Origin: Lasiosphaeris hirsuta
Taxonomy: Eukaryota; Ascomycota; Sordariomycetes; Sordariales; Lasiosphaeriaceae
NCBI GenBank assembly: GCA_030549175.1
Contig: JAUKUA010000001.1
Location: 4,898,001-4,962,000 of the forward strand
Length of the DNA stretch: 64,000 bases
Direction of reading: 5' to 3'
Shown piece after piece: positions 9,466-22,700 of this stretch. Numbering within the stretch: the stretch's first letter is position 1; every line of letters begins with the position of its first letter. The translations under genes and the position numbers were made by a program. Under the pieces are notes generated by a model. That model was not told the origin of the DNA, did no database searches, and saw nothing but the letters and a program-made list of their open reading frames with translations.

Positions 9466-12400
9466 CGGATCGGGACCAGAAGAAGGGGAGGGGCAAGGGG
9501 CAGCCGATCTGGAATTGTGACCCTAGGGAAGTTCTTTGTGGCCAGCCTGTGGGCTTGTGTGGACTTGTGGGCGACTTGTGGGCGTGATCTCTCGAGCCGC
9601 CACTGGCTCGTGCTTCCCTGAATCACCGCAAAACGGTTGGCCCATTTGGTCCATCGCAGGGGAATGACGCACAGGGAGGCAGAATCCAGTCCACCGCCTT
9701 CCCCTTCTGGCGCTGCTAAGCCTCAACGAATTTTTACCAGGTCCTGACAAGCTTGTGACAGCACGACGTCAGGGCCAGACACCGTCCATGCATTTGCGGT
9801 ACGGTGGCCTCGAGCCATGCTCACCTCGGCCGCAGCTCGGCCCCTCCCGTCGCTTCGTCCTCTTGCCGAGGTCGCGCGGCTGCCAAGGCCGGACCTGTCC
9901 CCAACTGCAACGGGCAGTCTCGCAGTCTTCACCCGAGGCACAGCTCATTAGCGATGGAAATACCGACGATAAGCACATCCAGGATACCCAACCGTGCCGC
10001 CATTCAATCTCCCGTCAAGCCAGGTCGTAGATATGAACGTCGCCAGCTAGAATCGCCAAGGCGCTATTAGCAAGCTCCCTAGCAAATTCCTCGCCGAGAT
10101 TTTAGGCCTCGGCCATCACTGTCCGCCATCTGCCGCTGTCTGTCACTCAGTATGTAATTGACTTCAGCTAGCATGGGCCGGGCCGCCGCCGTCCTGCACG
10201 GTCTCATACTCCCACGCGCCTCAAGAAAGTTCGTGTCTATGGAGTTCGTCTCAAGCCACCTTTGTCCCAATTGCATCCCAGGCACCTCTCACCAGAGCAT
10301 CGGCAGTCAGGCACTTAAAATCTCTTCAACTGTCCAACCGTCGAGCTCTTTTCGCCGACAGCAACCCTACTCTTCACATCGTAGTTACTCTCGTTCAACG
10401 CGGATGCCCACGATGTCGAAACACGTTACACCGTTATCAACGTATCAGAGACGTGGTGTCTTACCACATCCTCCGCATCGCATAGGTGGCGCAAGGGGAA
10501 ATGGGCTCGGGAGAGGATGACCACCACCACAATGCCCCTGACTTGACTCGAAATGCCCGACTACACACAGCCCATTACAAAACTCCGAGAAACGCTGCAT
10601 GTAGCCCCTATTCATATGTCAAAGCATCCAGGCCGCTCGACTGTTCCTACGTGCACGATGGCGCCGAAGCCAAGATCAGGATCTCAAATCCCAGACCGGA
10701 ATTACACATATCGCCTAAACTCTCTCTCTCGTGATTTTCCACTATTCTTGATTCGCCGTACGGTTATAGTTTGAACTACCGCTACGTCGTCCATGTGAGA
10801 CACCTATGTTCTAGAATGGAATTGAAAGACCTCTAATCAGCCAATGGGCTTTCTTGCCGCCTTTTGAGAATGGGGGAATATTGGTTGGTCGTCACCCACG
10901 TGAGCCCATTCAATTTGTACCTTAGATCACCTTGCTAGTCGGCGTTAGTGCAAGGCACTTTCGAAGGCCTAGGTGTTACGAGTATGGCAACGGAAATTCA
11001 GTTCATTTAGTATGAATGGTAGGTAGGTATCCGACTCAAATACACCCTTCATAAGGCATAGGCCAACAACCCCCGGTCGGTATTAGCTAGGTAATGACCC
11101 TTCTTCTATCTAAATACTATAACATGTATCTGATTCAAAAGTTCGGTTTTATAGTATGCTAGTCAACAGCCTGTAGTGAGGTGCTACTGCTTCGGTTAAA
11201 TTCTCTGGAAAAATGGAATTATATCACACTTGTCGCCTGAACTTTGCGAGATGAGCTTCAATTATACCTAAACTTCCAAAATCAGGCTTTGGGTTTGCTT
11301 CTGTCATCCCGGGCTTCTTACGCAGAAAATTAATAAATTTACCAGAATGAAAAAGTAGTTATGTGCTCTAATTCTAGGCTTTGATGCGTTTGAGGATTTG
11401 ATTGTAGCTTCCGACTTCAAGGTTCCTGTTCGTCATGAGAAAGTATCTTGCCAAGGTTTGGGAGTTGTCTAGTGCAGATTTATGACGACGTTATAGGACG
11501 GGTTAAACTGTTGATTTGCAGTCGCATGGTGAACGAATGATAAAGCGGCATCAGACCGTTTGATTCCTTATGTATGCTTCCCATTTGAGCCCTACCTAGC
11601 TAGCATCAAGGGGGGCGTTATTTAACAGGCGGTAGCGTCAATCCATATATGCCTAAGTTTCCGAGGCCATATATCTCATTAAGGCAATGATTTATAGAGT
11701 TACTATTTTGTCAATTTCACCAAAACCAGTCCCCACAGCCGTAAAACCCCACAATTTCCCATTGAGTTGGAAAGTGACATGGAAAGCGAGTTGCTGGAAA
11801 GCTGGTGCTGGTGAGGGTGATCGCTGATGTCATCGAACATGAGGGGTTTGGCGGGGCATGGTGACAATGTGGTGTCCAATTGGGCTCAATCTCTTTTCAT
11901 GGATCTCGGGAGCCCGACCATCGAACAACTCATCAAGACGACACGACGGCAGCTGTCCGCCTTATACATTTTTTAAATTTTTTATAGATACGACAGCTCA
12001 CTGCTTAGGCGAGGTTTGGGCCTCCCAAGGCTGAATGAGGCATTATTCGCAGTTCATCGCCGCAGTTGCAGCAAAGAAAGTACCTGGCTTAGCGCCTCTT
12101 TGACTTGCAGCCAAGACATTCTGATGGTGGGGTTTTGGCCTGCTTGGCCAACCTGAGCTCCCCGCCCCCTCCCTGATGTCATCATTACCTTTTACAATCT
12201 GTCGTTTCAGGGACACTTGGGACGGCGCTCGCAAAATCGGGAACACTCCGTAGAACTGTAAGGGTTGGATCGCGCGCCGCCTTTTGCTACTTTCCTCGCA
12301 GGCCGCGATGAGCTGACCCATGGCCCCACAATGTTGTATGCTCGTAGCACCCTGGACGTTCTGGGCAGAATGGGCTGCTTCCAATCCCATTGTGCCACCC

Positions 12401-13023
12401 CTGGAGCAAACAGGAGAGACTGACCTAGTAACATACAGCAGCCTTGTTTTCGAAGGCATTGGCTTGCTGCCTTAGGAGCTGCCGTCGGCTCTTGTCTCCT
12501 ATCTCCCGCCCTTGTTGTCGCGCTTGCGCGCTAACCGTCTGTCTTGGGTGAAATTGCTGGGCTTCCTAGGTCTCCGTCCCCTGCAGCAGCTTCTCACTCA
12601 CCTCACCGACTACTTAAAGCAGCATTGGCTGCCTTGTGGCTTTAGGCGCTTTACCAAGATTGTTTGGCTCTGCTTACACGCCACCAGGCCACTTCACTCG
12701 ATCTGTTGTCAGCTTATTCACCTCCCACCTCTACTAGTTCTACTACCTTGGGTAGTCCTTACCTTAGCCCAACCGCGATCGCCCTGCGCAAAAGTCGCCA
12801 TCCTTCCTACCGACACGTGTATTTCGGCGCTTGCAAAACGGTGCCTGGAATGTCCTTGAGCAATTGCCGATCTTGTAGTGCTTCTGGCGCCTAGTACATA
12901 CCCAGCACTCGTATTTCTGCCTTACCCGGTCCTGGCCTGATCAGGCGGGAACGCGGGGCAGTCGAGCCCTACTAAGCTGAAAGCTCCCCGAGCTCCCAGC
13001 GAGCTCGGATTTCTCTCTCCACC
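9466..13023. other. Long intergenic block, partly AT-rich
   Basis: 3.6 kb without a supportable gene. From about 10,800 to 12,000 the composition shifts to AT-rich with TATA-like and poly-A/T runs, unlike the GC-rich coding DNA around it; this may be old decayed sequence. From about 12,480 to 12,900 it is pyrimidine-rich with many short frames, as expected for promoter and 5' UTR of the debranching enzyme gene. Confidence 0.5.
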
Positions 13024-16000
13024 ATGATCCCGAAAACCATGGTTTCCAGCGAGGTTTATTTGTTGCCTCTCAACGACGATGGCTCGCCCCAGGTCCAGGG
13101 CGAGTACATTTACCTCGCCCCTAAAACGCGCGATCCCATAGCTGTCCGGTTTGCGATCGAGGGCACCTCGAGCATTTGCAGCCATGGCAGCCTCTGGGTC
13201 AACATCCCCGAGCAGGGCGATCAGTTTCGCCGGGACAAGTTCCGCGAGTTCAAGTACGATTGCTTCCCCGGTGATGCGACGAGAATGGCCGTGAACGTGA
13301 GCAATTGGGTCGACTAACACGAGCGGCGCAGGCTTGTTCCTGACTTTAATCGCACGCTCGAGATCTCCATTCCCATCTATGAAGCCGGAGCTTACGCCTT
13401 CTACACGACCTATGCCGAGCTGCCCGATCTCGCAAACGAGCTGGCCGAGGCCAATGGATCTGCCGTGACAGCGACCAAAAAAACACCATTGTACTACATC
13501 GATGTCGCGCCACGGCTCACACTCGACGGCCAGCCGCTGCCACTGCCGGCCCTCTCTGTATTTTCCACCATCAGCAAGTTCATGGGGAAATACCCTCAGG
13601 ACTGGGAGCGCCACCTCCGAGGCATTAGCGATCGCGGCTACAACATGGTTCATTTTACCCCCTTGCAAATCAGGGGCTCGTCAAATTCGCCATACAGCTT
13701 ATATGATCAGCTGGGATGGGACCCCAATTGCTTTCCCGAGGGCGAGAAGGATGTGCAGAAGATGGTGCAAAGCCTAGAAAGGAACCACTCTCTACTCAGC
13801 CTGACAGACATTGTCCTCAATCACACGGCCGACAACACTGCATGGCTGCTGGACCATCCCGAAGCCGGCTACAACCTCACAACCGCGCCGTGGCTGGAAT
13901 CGGCCTATCTTTTGGACACAAAGCTGCTCGAGCTTGGCTTCAGATTGGAGAAGCTCGGGCTGCCTACGGAGCCCAAGACTCTGGATGATGTCATCAAGAT
14001 CATGGACGCCATCAAAACTGAAGTCATCGCAGAAATTCGCCTGTGGGAATACTACGCGCTTAATGTCGACCGTGATGCTGACGAGGCTGTTGGGTCGTGG
14101 GTGGCCAGCCAGGTGAAATTCCCCGAGGGCGCTGTTGGCCCTGACGGCATTGCTGGCCTTCATTCAGGTACCCTAGAAGAACACGCCCAGTTGCTGATCA
14201 AGCACGGCCTTACGCATATGGACTACCTCGGCGAGCGCTTCCGCCGGAGAGTCGATCCCAAGGTAGCAGCAGCTCTCTTGAGTGCTATTTTCGGCAAATA
14301 CGAAGAGGACAATGATGACAGCCCGGACCAGGCCGCAGCTCGAAACAAGATGGTGGAAATACTCGACATCGTCAACGTTCCATTTTACAAAGAGTACGAC
14401 GAAGAGGTAGCCGAAACCCTCCAGCAACTCTTCAATCGCATCAAGTACGTCCGCCTGGATGAGCACGGGCCGAGATTGGGGCCCATCAACAAAGCGAACC
14501 CCCTTATTGAAACCTACTTCACCCGTCTTCCCCAGAATGCACAGACTGCCAGGCACAAGAAAGAAGACTTGGTTCTTGTGAATAACGGCTGGGTCTGGGG
14601 TGGGAACGCTTTGGTCGACAACGCCGGTCCGCAGTCAAGAGTATATCTCCGACGGGAGGTCATCGTGTGGGGTGACTGCACAAAACTTCGATACGGAAAA
14701 GGCCCAGAGGACAGTCCGTGGCTTTGGGAGCATATGACGAACTACGCCCGCACACTTGCAAAGTACTTTGCCGGACTCCGAATCGACAACTGCCATTCTA
14801 CCCCTATCCACGTTGCCGAGCACATTCTGGATGAAGCACGCCGTGTACGCCCGGACTTGTATGTTGTGGCCGAACTCTTTACTGGGTCCGAGGAGATGGA
14901 TTATCTCTTCGTCAAGCGACTTGGCCTGAGCTCACTCATCCGTGAAGCCATGCAGGCGTGGAGTACCGGTGAGCTGAGTCGGCTTGTTCATCGCCACGGT
15001 GGTCGTCCGATTGGTAGCTTCGAGGTCGATGAGATTTCAAGCGCTGATGTGCGGGCCGCAACTAGCGACAGCGCGACGAACGGGCAGCGGTATACTCGCG
15101 AAATTATCCGTCGTATTAAGCCCGTTCCTGTACAAGCGCTGTTTATGGACTGTACGCACGATAACGAGGTTCCCGCTCAGAAAAGGGATGCCCGTGACAC
15201 GTTGCCCAATGCAGCGCTGGTCAGCATGTGTTCCAGCGCCACTGGCAGCGTCATGGGCTACGACGAGATATACCCGAAGCTGGTGGATCTCGTTAGCGAA
15301 ACCCGTCTCTACTCGTCCGAGTCGTCAAAATCACCCGTCAAGGTCGGAGAGGGCAAGGGAGGCATCGCCGGCGTCAAGAAGCTGCTCAATCAGATACACA
15401 CCCTGATGGGTTTGGACGGTTATGACGAGACACACATTCACCACGAAGACCAATACGTCACCGTCCACAGGGTTCACCCTGTCTCTAGAAAGGGATATTT
15501 CTTGATTGCCCACACGGCTTTCCCCGGCTACGGAAATGGAAATGGGGCCTTCAATCCCGTTCATCTGACTGGAACTAAGGCCAAGCATCTTGGAAGCTGG
15601 ATGCTCGAAGTCGATACTAGCAAGGAGGCTACTGATGAGGCATTGGGTGACAAAAAGCACTTGCGCGGCCTCCCCAGTCGCCTCATCGGCTTGCCTGGAA
15701 TTCGGATGGAGGTGAAGGGAGACGACACCATCATCACCGTTCGCGACAGATTCCCTCCGGGAAGCATTGCGCTATTCGAGACCTGGATTCCGGCGGCTGA
15801 ACACTCAAGTGGCTTGGACACTTTTGTGACGTCTGGTGCAAAGGCTGCAATGGAAGAGCTCGACCTTACGGATCTTAACTTCCTGTTGTACAAGTGCGAG
15901 CCCGAAGAGCGCGATGCGAGCGCCGGGCGGGATGGAACGTACGAAATCCCAGGCCACGGCAAGATTGTCTACGCTGGTCTACAAGGCTGGTGGAGCATTC

Positions 16001-17843
16001 TCAACGACGTCATCAAAGACAACAACCTCGCACATCCGCTCTGCCAAAATCTCCGAGATGGACAATGGGCTCTGGATTACATTGTGGGTAGGCTAGAGCG
16101 AGCTTCGAAGCATGATCAGTATGGCAGATTGGGGAAGCCCGCAGCTTGGCTGAAGGAACGGTTTGATGCAATCCGCATTATCCCCAGCTTCCTTCTGCCT
16201 CGCTACTTTGGCTTGGTCCTTCGAACTGCGTATACGGCAGCTACTGAACGTGTCATTTCTCTCATGAACGACAATGTACGGAAGGGGCAATGGTTTGTTC
16301 AGAAATTGGCTTTGGTCAGTGCTCAGCAAACCGGCCTCGTCAAGTCAGCTTCTCTCTACCCGAACCGTCTTGTCCCATCGCTGGCTGCAGGCCTTCCACA
16401 CTTTGCCGTCGAGTGGGCTCGGTGTTGGGGTCGCGATGTCTTCATATCCGTCCGCGGCTTATACCTTGGCACTGGCCGGTTCGATGAGGCAAAGGAGCAT
16501 ATCCACGCCTTTGCCAGCGTTCTCAAGCATGGCATGATCCCCAACTTGCTAGGAAGTGGAAACAACCCTAGGTACAATGCGCGGGACTCAGTTTGGTTCT
16601 TTTTGCAATGTATCCAAGACTACACACGGATTGTGCCTGATGGCCTGGCGCTGCTGGATGATAAGGTCAAGAGGCGATTCTTGCCGTACGATGACACCTT
16701 TTTCCAGGTGGACGACCCCCGTGCATATAGCAAAGAGAGCACAATCAGGGAAGTCATCCTGGAGGCCCTCCAGCGCCATGCGGAGGGCATGAAGTTCCGG
16801 GAGGCAAACGCAGGACCTGGTTTGGATATGCAGATGAGTGACGAGGGTTTCAACCAGGAGATCAGGGTTGACTGGAGCAATGGCTTTGTCTTTGGCGGAA
16901 ACCAGAAAAATTGTGGTACGTGGATGGACAAGATGGGGGAGAGTGATCGCGCCGGCTCGAAGGGCGTCCCGGGGACCCCCCGAGACGGCGCTGCTGTCGA
17001 AATTATCGGCCTGCTTTACAGCAGTCTGAGGTGGTTGGCAGGTCTGCACAAGAGCGGCAAGTTCGAGCCTGGCAGCGTCCGTAAAGTCGATGGCTCAGAA
17101 ATCACCTTCCAAAAGTGGGCCGACCTCATCAAGCAAAACTTCGAGAAGTGCTTCTTCGTCCCCATCTCGGCTTCCGATGACAAGAACTACGATGTCAACC
17201 CCAAGGTGGTCAATCGCCGCGGTATTTACAAGGACCTCTACCGTTCGGGTAAGGAGTATGAGGACTATCAGCTTCGACCCAACTTCCCCATCGCCATGAC
17301 GGCTGCCCCTGATCTCTTCGATCCGAAGCATGCTATGCACGCACTCTGTGTTGCTGATGCTGCACTCCGCGGGCCTACCGGCATGGCAACGCTGGACCCA
17401 AGCGACCTGAACTACCGACCGTTTTACCGCAACAGCGAAGACAGCGAAGACTTTGCGACAAGCAAAGGCCGAAATTACCACCAGGGTCCGGAGTGGCTTT
17501 GGCCTACAGGCTTCTTCCTCCGCGCCCTGCTCAAGTTTGACCTGATGCGTCGCCACGACGCAGAGGGCCGCACCGAAGCATTCCAACAGGTCACGCGAAG
17601 GTTGAATGGCTGCAAAGAGATGATCGAGTCCAGCCCCTGGGCCGGACTTACGGAGTTGACTCAGAAGAACGGCGAGGATTGCCCCGATTCGGTGAGTTAC
17701 CTTACTACAATACAATCAAGACCCCGCTAATATGAATGCAGTCACCAACGCAGGCCTGGTCCTCGGGATGTCTTATTGACCTATACATGGATGCGGCGGA
17801 GGAACAGGCCAAGCTCGAAGCCCGGTCCCTTCCGCTAAGGTGA
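13024..17843 (+). CDS. GDB1: Glycogen debranching enzyme (4-alpha-glucanotransferase / amylo-1,6-glucosidase)
   Basis: A bifunctional cytosolic enzyme that moves maltosyl/maltotriosyl units off a glycogen branch, then hydrolyses the remaining 1,6-linked glucose. Exons: 13024-13253, 13332-17691, 17742-17843, giving 1563 aa, close to the fungal norm. Intron 1 (GTACGA...CTAAC...GCAG) joins FREFK to LVPDFNRT; intron 2 (GTGAGT...GCAG) joins CPDS to SPTQAWSSGCLIDLY. The N-terminal GH13-type half shows GLRIDNCHSTP (nucleophile Asp near residue 560), VVAELFTGS (acid/base Glu) and MDCTHDNEVP. The C-terminal GH133 half shows RCWGRDVFISVRGL, EIRVDWSNGFVFGG and GTPRDGAAVEI. ATG 13024 is the first start; an ATG five codons later (MVSSEVYLLPL) is equally plausible. 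No defects are seen. Confidence 0.97.
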
Positions 17844-18893
17844 AGAGAAGTAGCGGATACTAGTGTGCTCGTGATAGCTGCTCGGGGGGTTATACGGCGA
17901 AAGACAAACCGTGTTTCTTTTTTTCTCCAGAAGGATTGGGGGCTGAATATTGTTCCGGTTGGGCAGGTTCAAGTAGTCTGTTATAAATGAGTATAGAGTG
18001 GTCGATGCAGAGAGGCACAACAATTTCACCGAGTTTCTAATACCTCATACGCTTTACCGATCTTTCTAAGTCTTGATCCCAGTGCTGCGCCGTCTCGATT
18101 AGAATAAACTCTCAATACCCGAAATATATTTACAGAAGTAAAGGGGCTGGCGGCTTCGTGGAACCACGCAATGACAAGATATATACCATAGCACACTCTC
18201 TGATTGAGCATCTGCAGCCTTCTCAGCTGGCCAGCCTCACAGGTCCTCCGGGGACCTGCAGCGCACTATCACTCACTATCACGGGTCTCGCATTATATTG
18301 CTTGTCAATTACCCGTAAGGTAGAAAGAGGGGCACGACAGGGCAGACTATCATTTTATCCGTTCCTTCCAACTGCATTCTGGTCAGGGGTGCCGGGAAAC
18401 GAGGAGACGTGGCCCTATTGCTTTGCCCCGTTGTCATTAACACATCTTAAGGACAAAAAGTGTCAGCGACTCTGGGTAGAACCATCGAAAGTGCTGGGGG
18501 TGCGATCACCGCAAGCGACAACTCTCCCCGTTCGTCTCCCCGTTCGGGAGAGGGATGGATAGGTAGTTATGTAACTAGAGAGAGAGGGAGGGTTGCGGGA
18601 ACAGACAAAGCAAAAACCATAATGCAGAAGCGCCAAATGGGGCCTCTCTCCCTTAGAGAAGAGAGCAAAGTGATAAAAGAGAACAATAAAAACCTGGTAC
18701 AAAAACTCCGATCTTCCTGAACGCCGAATACACCCACACCCGTAGGTCCGGTTCTCCCTTCCGGACAATGTCGCCTTCGCCCTTCCCATGATTTCCTTTC
18801 CCCTTAAGAAATATCATGACATATTATACTGTGACCCTGAACACAAGGAAAAATGCAGATCTGTAAGTTGCTAGCCATTTGTCGCAGAGCCGG
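17844..18893. other. Intergenic between convergent genes
   Basis: 3' flanks of the debranching enzyme (left) and the membrane-protein gene (right). No supportable gene. Confidence 0.55.
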
Positions 18894-19737
18894 TTATGTC
18901 CTTTCTCGGACAATCCACTTCTTCTTCTCCTTTTTTGGCTTCTCGTGATATACGCCGGCAGAGGCGAGAGGTGCAGGCTGGAACATCGTCGCCCCTGGTA
19001 CATGGAGGGAGCCAGCGTTGCTGTCGTTGGGCACCACGCGGCCAGATTCCGTCGCATGCGCCAAGTTGGCGCCAAGGGCGTACTGGCGATCCTTTTTGCG
19101 CAGATACCGCCGCCGCCAGATGCAGGCACCGACCCAAATGCCGATGACGGCCACAACCATAATGACGAGGAAGATCACCCATTGGTAATGTGTGGAGAGC
19201 CTGCCGGTTAGCATGTGTTAGTGCTGCTGCTCCACGAGTATGAAATGAGAGAATCGGACAGATCTGAGCGTGACCATGGGACACCTTGCACAGGCATGGG
19301 GAAAGTTGACGCCTGAAGGGGGCTATGGGGTCCTCACCAAGTGCCTCCACCACCTCCCCCGCTGTTGCTATTGCTTCCTGGTGTTGGTGTTGCGCCACCC
19401 GTTGTTGCCGGCGCGGCTTGGGCAACATTGCCGCAAAAGCTAGAATACCAACCCTGAATTGTGCCCAAGTCGCCTGGATTTGCCGTACATGCGCTATCGC
19501 ATACCCCAGCAGTCCCCGTACTAAAAGCGGTCAATCGTGGATCGCTGCAAAAGCAGCTACCGAGGTTGGCGGCGTTTTGAGCAACACATGCTCCGTTCAC
19601 GTCGTAGAGGACACCGCAGGATGTTACGCAGGTAGGCAAGGCCGCCTCATTAAAGACAGTTGTTGTCGCTGTTATTCGACAGAAACGTCAGCCAATGGGC
19701 AAAAATTAGATGGAAGTAGTGTATTCAGCATACCCAT
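18894..19737 (-). CDS. Eight-cysteine (CFEM-like) single-pass membrane protein
   Basis: Three exons on the minus strand: 19734-19737 (ATGG only), 19338-19668, 18894-19200; 213 aa. The first intron (GTATGC...CTGAC...AACAG) interrupts the second codon. The second (137 nt, GTGAGG...GGCAG) joins GGTW to LSTHYQW. Residues 1-80 carry eight cysteines spaced like a CFEM-type extracellular module (LPTCVTSC at the start, WYSSFCG at the end). A Gly/Ser/Thr linker follows, then one hydrophobic segment (VIFLVIMVVAVIGIWVGACI) and a basic stop-transfer (RRRYLRKK), ending in a KKEKKKW tail. I see no N-terminal signal peptide, so it would insert N-out unless an upstream exon was missed. Probably a cell-surface or plasma-membrane protein; function unknown. 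Confidence 0.68.
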
Positions 19738-22700
19738 TGCGCGTGCGTGCGGCCGTGCAGCTCTTCGCAGTAGGGCCGCAGTGTTTAGCAGCGTGTGGTC
19801 TCGGACCTTGATAGCTGCAACGATCCCGAAATGATCGCCGCGATTCGGTTTGTTGGGATGCGTCGACGTCAATCCAAACAATAACAATTCACTACTCTTC
19901 AAAAGAAAGTAAGAGTTTTGCTCCTTCGTCGGGGCCAAAACCACTTCTTCAATGCAGCCGGCCTTGGCGGAGGACGCGGGATCTCAAAGGTCCGCCGTCT
20001 CGTCCTTTGCGACTTTATGCTGTGGTCGCCTAGAAAATGCTTCCGGAACGGGTGATCGTGCTCTCGTGAGGATTTGTCGTCGGTTTGAGCGATCTTTTCC
20101 CGCCTAAGGTTCGTTGCGGGCGTTTCCAAGGGCTTCTTCCTCTTTGCGGTATCCCGAAATGCGATGCGCACAATACAATCGATCCAAGCGAACGGAAGGG
20201 TCGGTCAACAGGTCGGGGCTGGCGATGTTCTCGTGTGCTGTTTCCCAAGACGCTCGATAATTCCAGCCTTCCAGCCTTAGGAAGCCTCGACCGCGGCGGG
20301 AGGAGAGGGGAAACGAGCGTGACGATGATGAAGCGAGGGAAAGGTTGGAAGGGAAAGAAAAAGGCTCAGCCGAGGCAGGGAGCGGGACTAAAGTCGAGTT
20401 AGGGTAGGTATGGAGCTGGGGTGAAATGTTGGCAGGGCGGATTGCAGCGCCAATCCTGCCGTGAGGACGCTGGCAAGCTGGGTCGTGGTGTTACTATTGA
20501 ATCCTGAGTGCCCTGCAACTTGTTACTTCCTGGTGCATTGAGCCCTGCGCGAGGGCTGCCGTCCTGCTGACAGACAATGGTCAGCCTGAGAGAAAAGATG
20601 GGATTCCCGGGGGCACGGGCCAGGTGGGACCGATGCTGCCCGACTTGGTAATTCCAAAAGGTGGGCCGCGCGCGTGCCTGGCTGTGTAGGTGTCATACGA
20701 ACTGAACTTGAACCGGACATAACCTTGACCTTGGCAATGCTTGGGGCCTCCCTTTTCTCGCTTTTCCCCCAGTCCTCCCTACCAATTGGTTTCACTCTTT
20801 TGTCTCTGCCGGGCTGTCTCAGGACTGCTACTGTGAGCTCTCGACCAGCCACCACGGCGAGACGACGCAGAATGCGGGAAAATCGGAGGCCGATTGTCTC
20901 AACACGAGGGTCTGGGGAACCAATCGAGTCGCGCCTTGGCTTCTGGAAGGCTGGGGTTTGCGATGACGCTGACAGGTTAGGTACCTCGTGTAGTAGCGCA
21001 GTAGGCAAACGCGTTCGCTGGGGTTTGATTCATGGAGGTAATGCCAAGGCGCCTGGAGTGCTGTTCCGCCGCCCCGCTACTTCTGTTTCCATCAAGCGTT
21101 TTTGTCCCGTACCGCTCGGCTTGCTGCATGCCATTTTCCCCCAAGCCCCCCAATTGTCTCCCCCAATCACACTCGGCACGTCCGGAACGCCCGCCCAACG
21201 CAAACACGTGCTGCATCATCCAATCAGCTTCCCGTGCTGTTGGTCTTGTCGAGCACCATATTTTGGCGTCGACATCAGATCCCCCTCGACTCCAAGTCTA
21301 TGCAAATATGTGGCGGCGAAAAAGACGCTTTCCTGGAGTTCGGTCAGCGCGTTGACAGCTGCCAAGTAAACTTTACATGACTGCCAAGTACCTGAGCTGA
21401 CAACTATCCGCCTCTGCCCAGCCAATGCCAGCCAATGCCAGCCCAAGCAGCCCCAATCGCGCCGAACATCAGCCACCCGCTCCTCATGCAAGCCCTTCGG
21501 GGTCTTTAGGGGATCATGGCGTCAGTCTGAATCACCCTAAACCGCTGCTCGGTGAGAGTGAGCGCGACAAGGGCCTCCTGAAACGCCCGTCCCCACCATG
21601 TGCCCAATTGTTTTGTTTGACTACTCGCTACCAGGAACAGGGAATGAAACCAGCTTCAATCTTGGTAATTCGCCGTGCTCGAGAGTCTTTGCAAAGAAAA
21701 ATCGAGGACCTGCTAGCATGAAAAGGCCGAAATCACAGCTTTTCATACAGGCCAGACCAATTTCCTCAGTCATGTGCCCGAGGACTAGATCAGAATACTC
21801 GGACTAGTCATTGGCAGAGTTGCACACAACAGCTGCCAGTCATCGGCGATGCGGCTAGTGTATATTATAGCCTCATGTAGTTGATGAGATTCACATTCTA
21901 GGACAAGCAGATGAGGCAGTCAACCTAGGTGCCACGTAATACCTGGATTACCATGCCGGCGTCCACGTCTAGTGCCTTACTACTACTACCTAGGTAGATA
22001 GGTACTTACCTACCTTAGTATAGCAGATCATTAGAAGTCACACTGGAGTCTAATAAGGGGCAAGGTATGCGTTGTGCCCGATCGATGCACGGCTTCCGGT
22101 AGGGGTTCCGACCCCCGCCACTCGAGGCCACTCCTGTCTAATAGTTGCTTGATGAGTGAGAAGGACAAGTACCTTATCCTATCGTTTGCTAGCGCTACGT
22201 ATTGTTTTGTAGAGGCTACGGATCGGAAGTTAGTGGCATGTGTGATAACCTCGCCATTGATTTCGATAAGCCGGGCCAACGTACTGGGCGTGCTCAACAT
22301 TATCCTGCCTCACATATCATCGGAGGGGAGGTAACTAAAATAGGTCCAAGGATGATAGGCGGAACGCCCAATCATCTAGACTCGAAGGAGGCAACGTGAT
22401 CGGTATACCCAGCATGCATATGCACGTCACGGTATACCTCGCGTTACCCACCCAATCTGTTCAAGCTACTCGTCACGGCTTGGCTGTAGAGCTGAGAGCA
22501 TGACGTGGGCATCCCCATGTGGCCTCAAAGCTCGGTTGCGGATAGTTTAGACGAGAGGGCAGCTTCATTCCAAGATGCCCTCCTCTTTTGGCCCTCGCAC
22601 TCGTCCGGGCGACGGTGGCAAATCAGACCCGATAGACTCCGAGTCGCCCCAGCACAGCTTGAGTCCGAGGATGCAAGTGTACCATCACCAGCCCCGGTTG

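Noticed and set aside
9466..10800. Possible transposon remnant
   Set aside because: No terminal repeats, target duplications or polymerase/transposase motifs could be found by eye.
12922..13668. 248-codon minus-strand frame
   Set aside because: Antisense to the first exons of the debranching enzyme; open only because of the GC bias of the sense gene.
20674..21369. 231-codon plus-strand frame
   Set aside because: No domain or motif, an overlapping antisense frame of similar length, and composition unlike the coding genes nearby.
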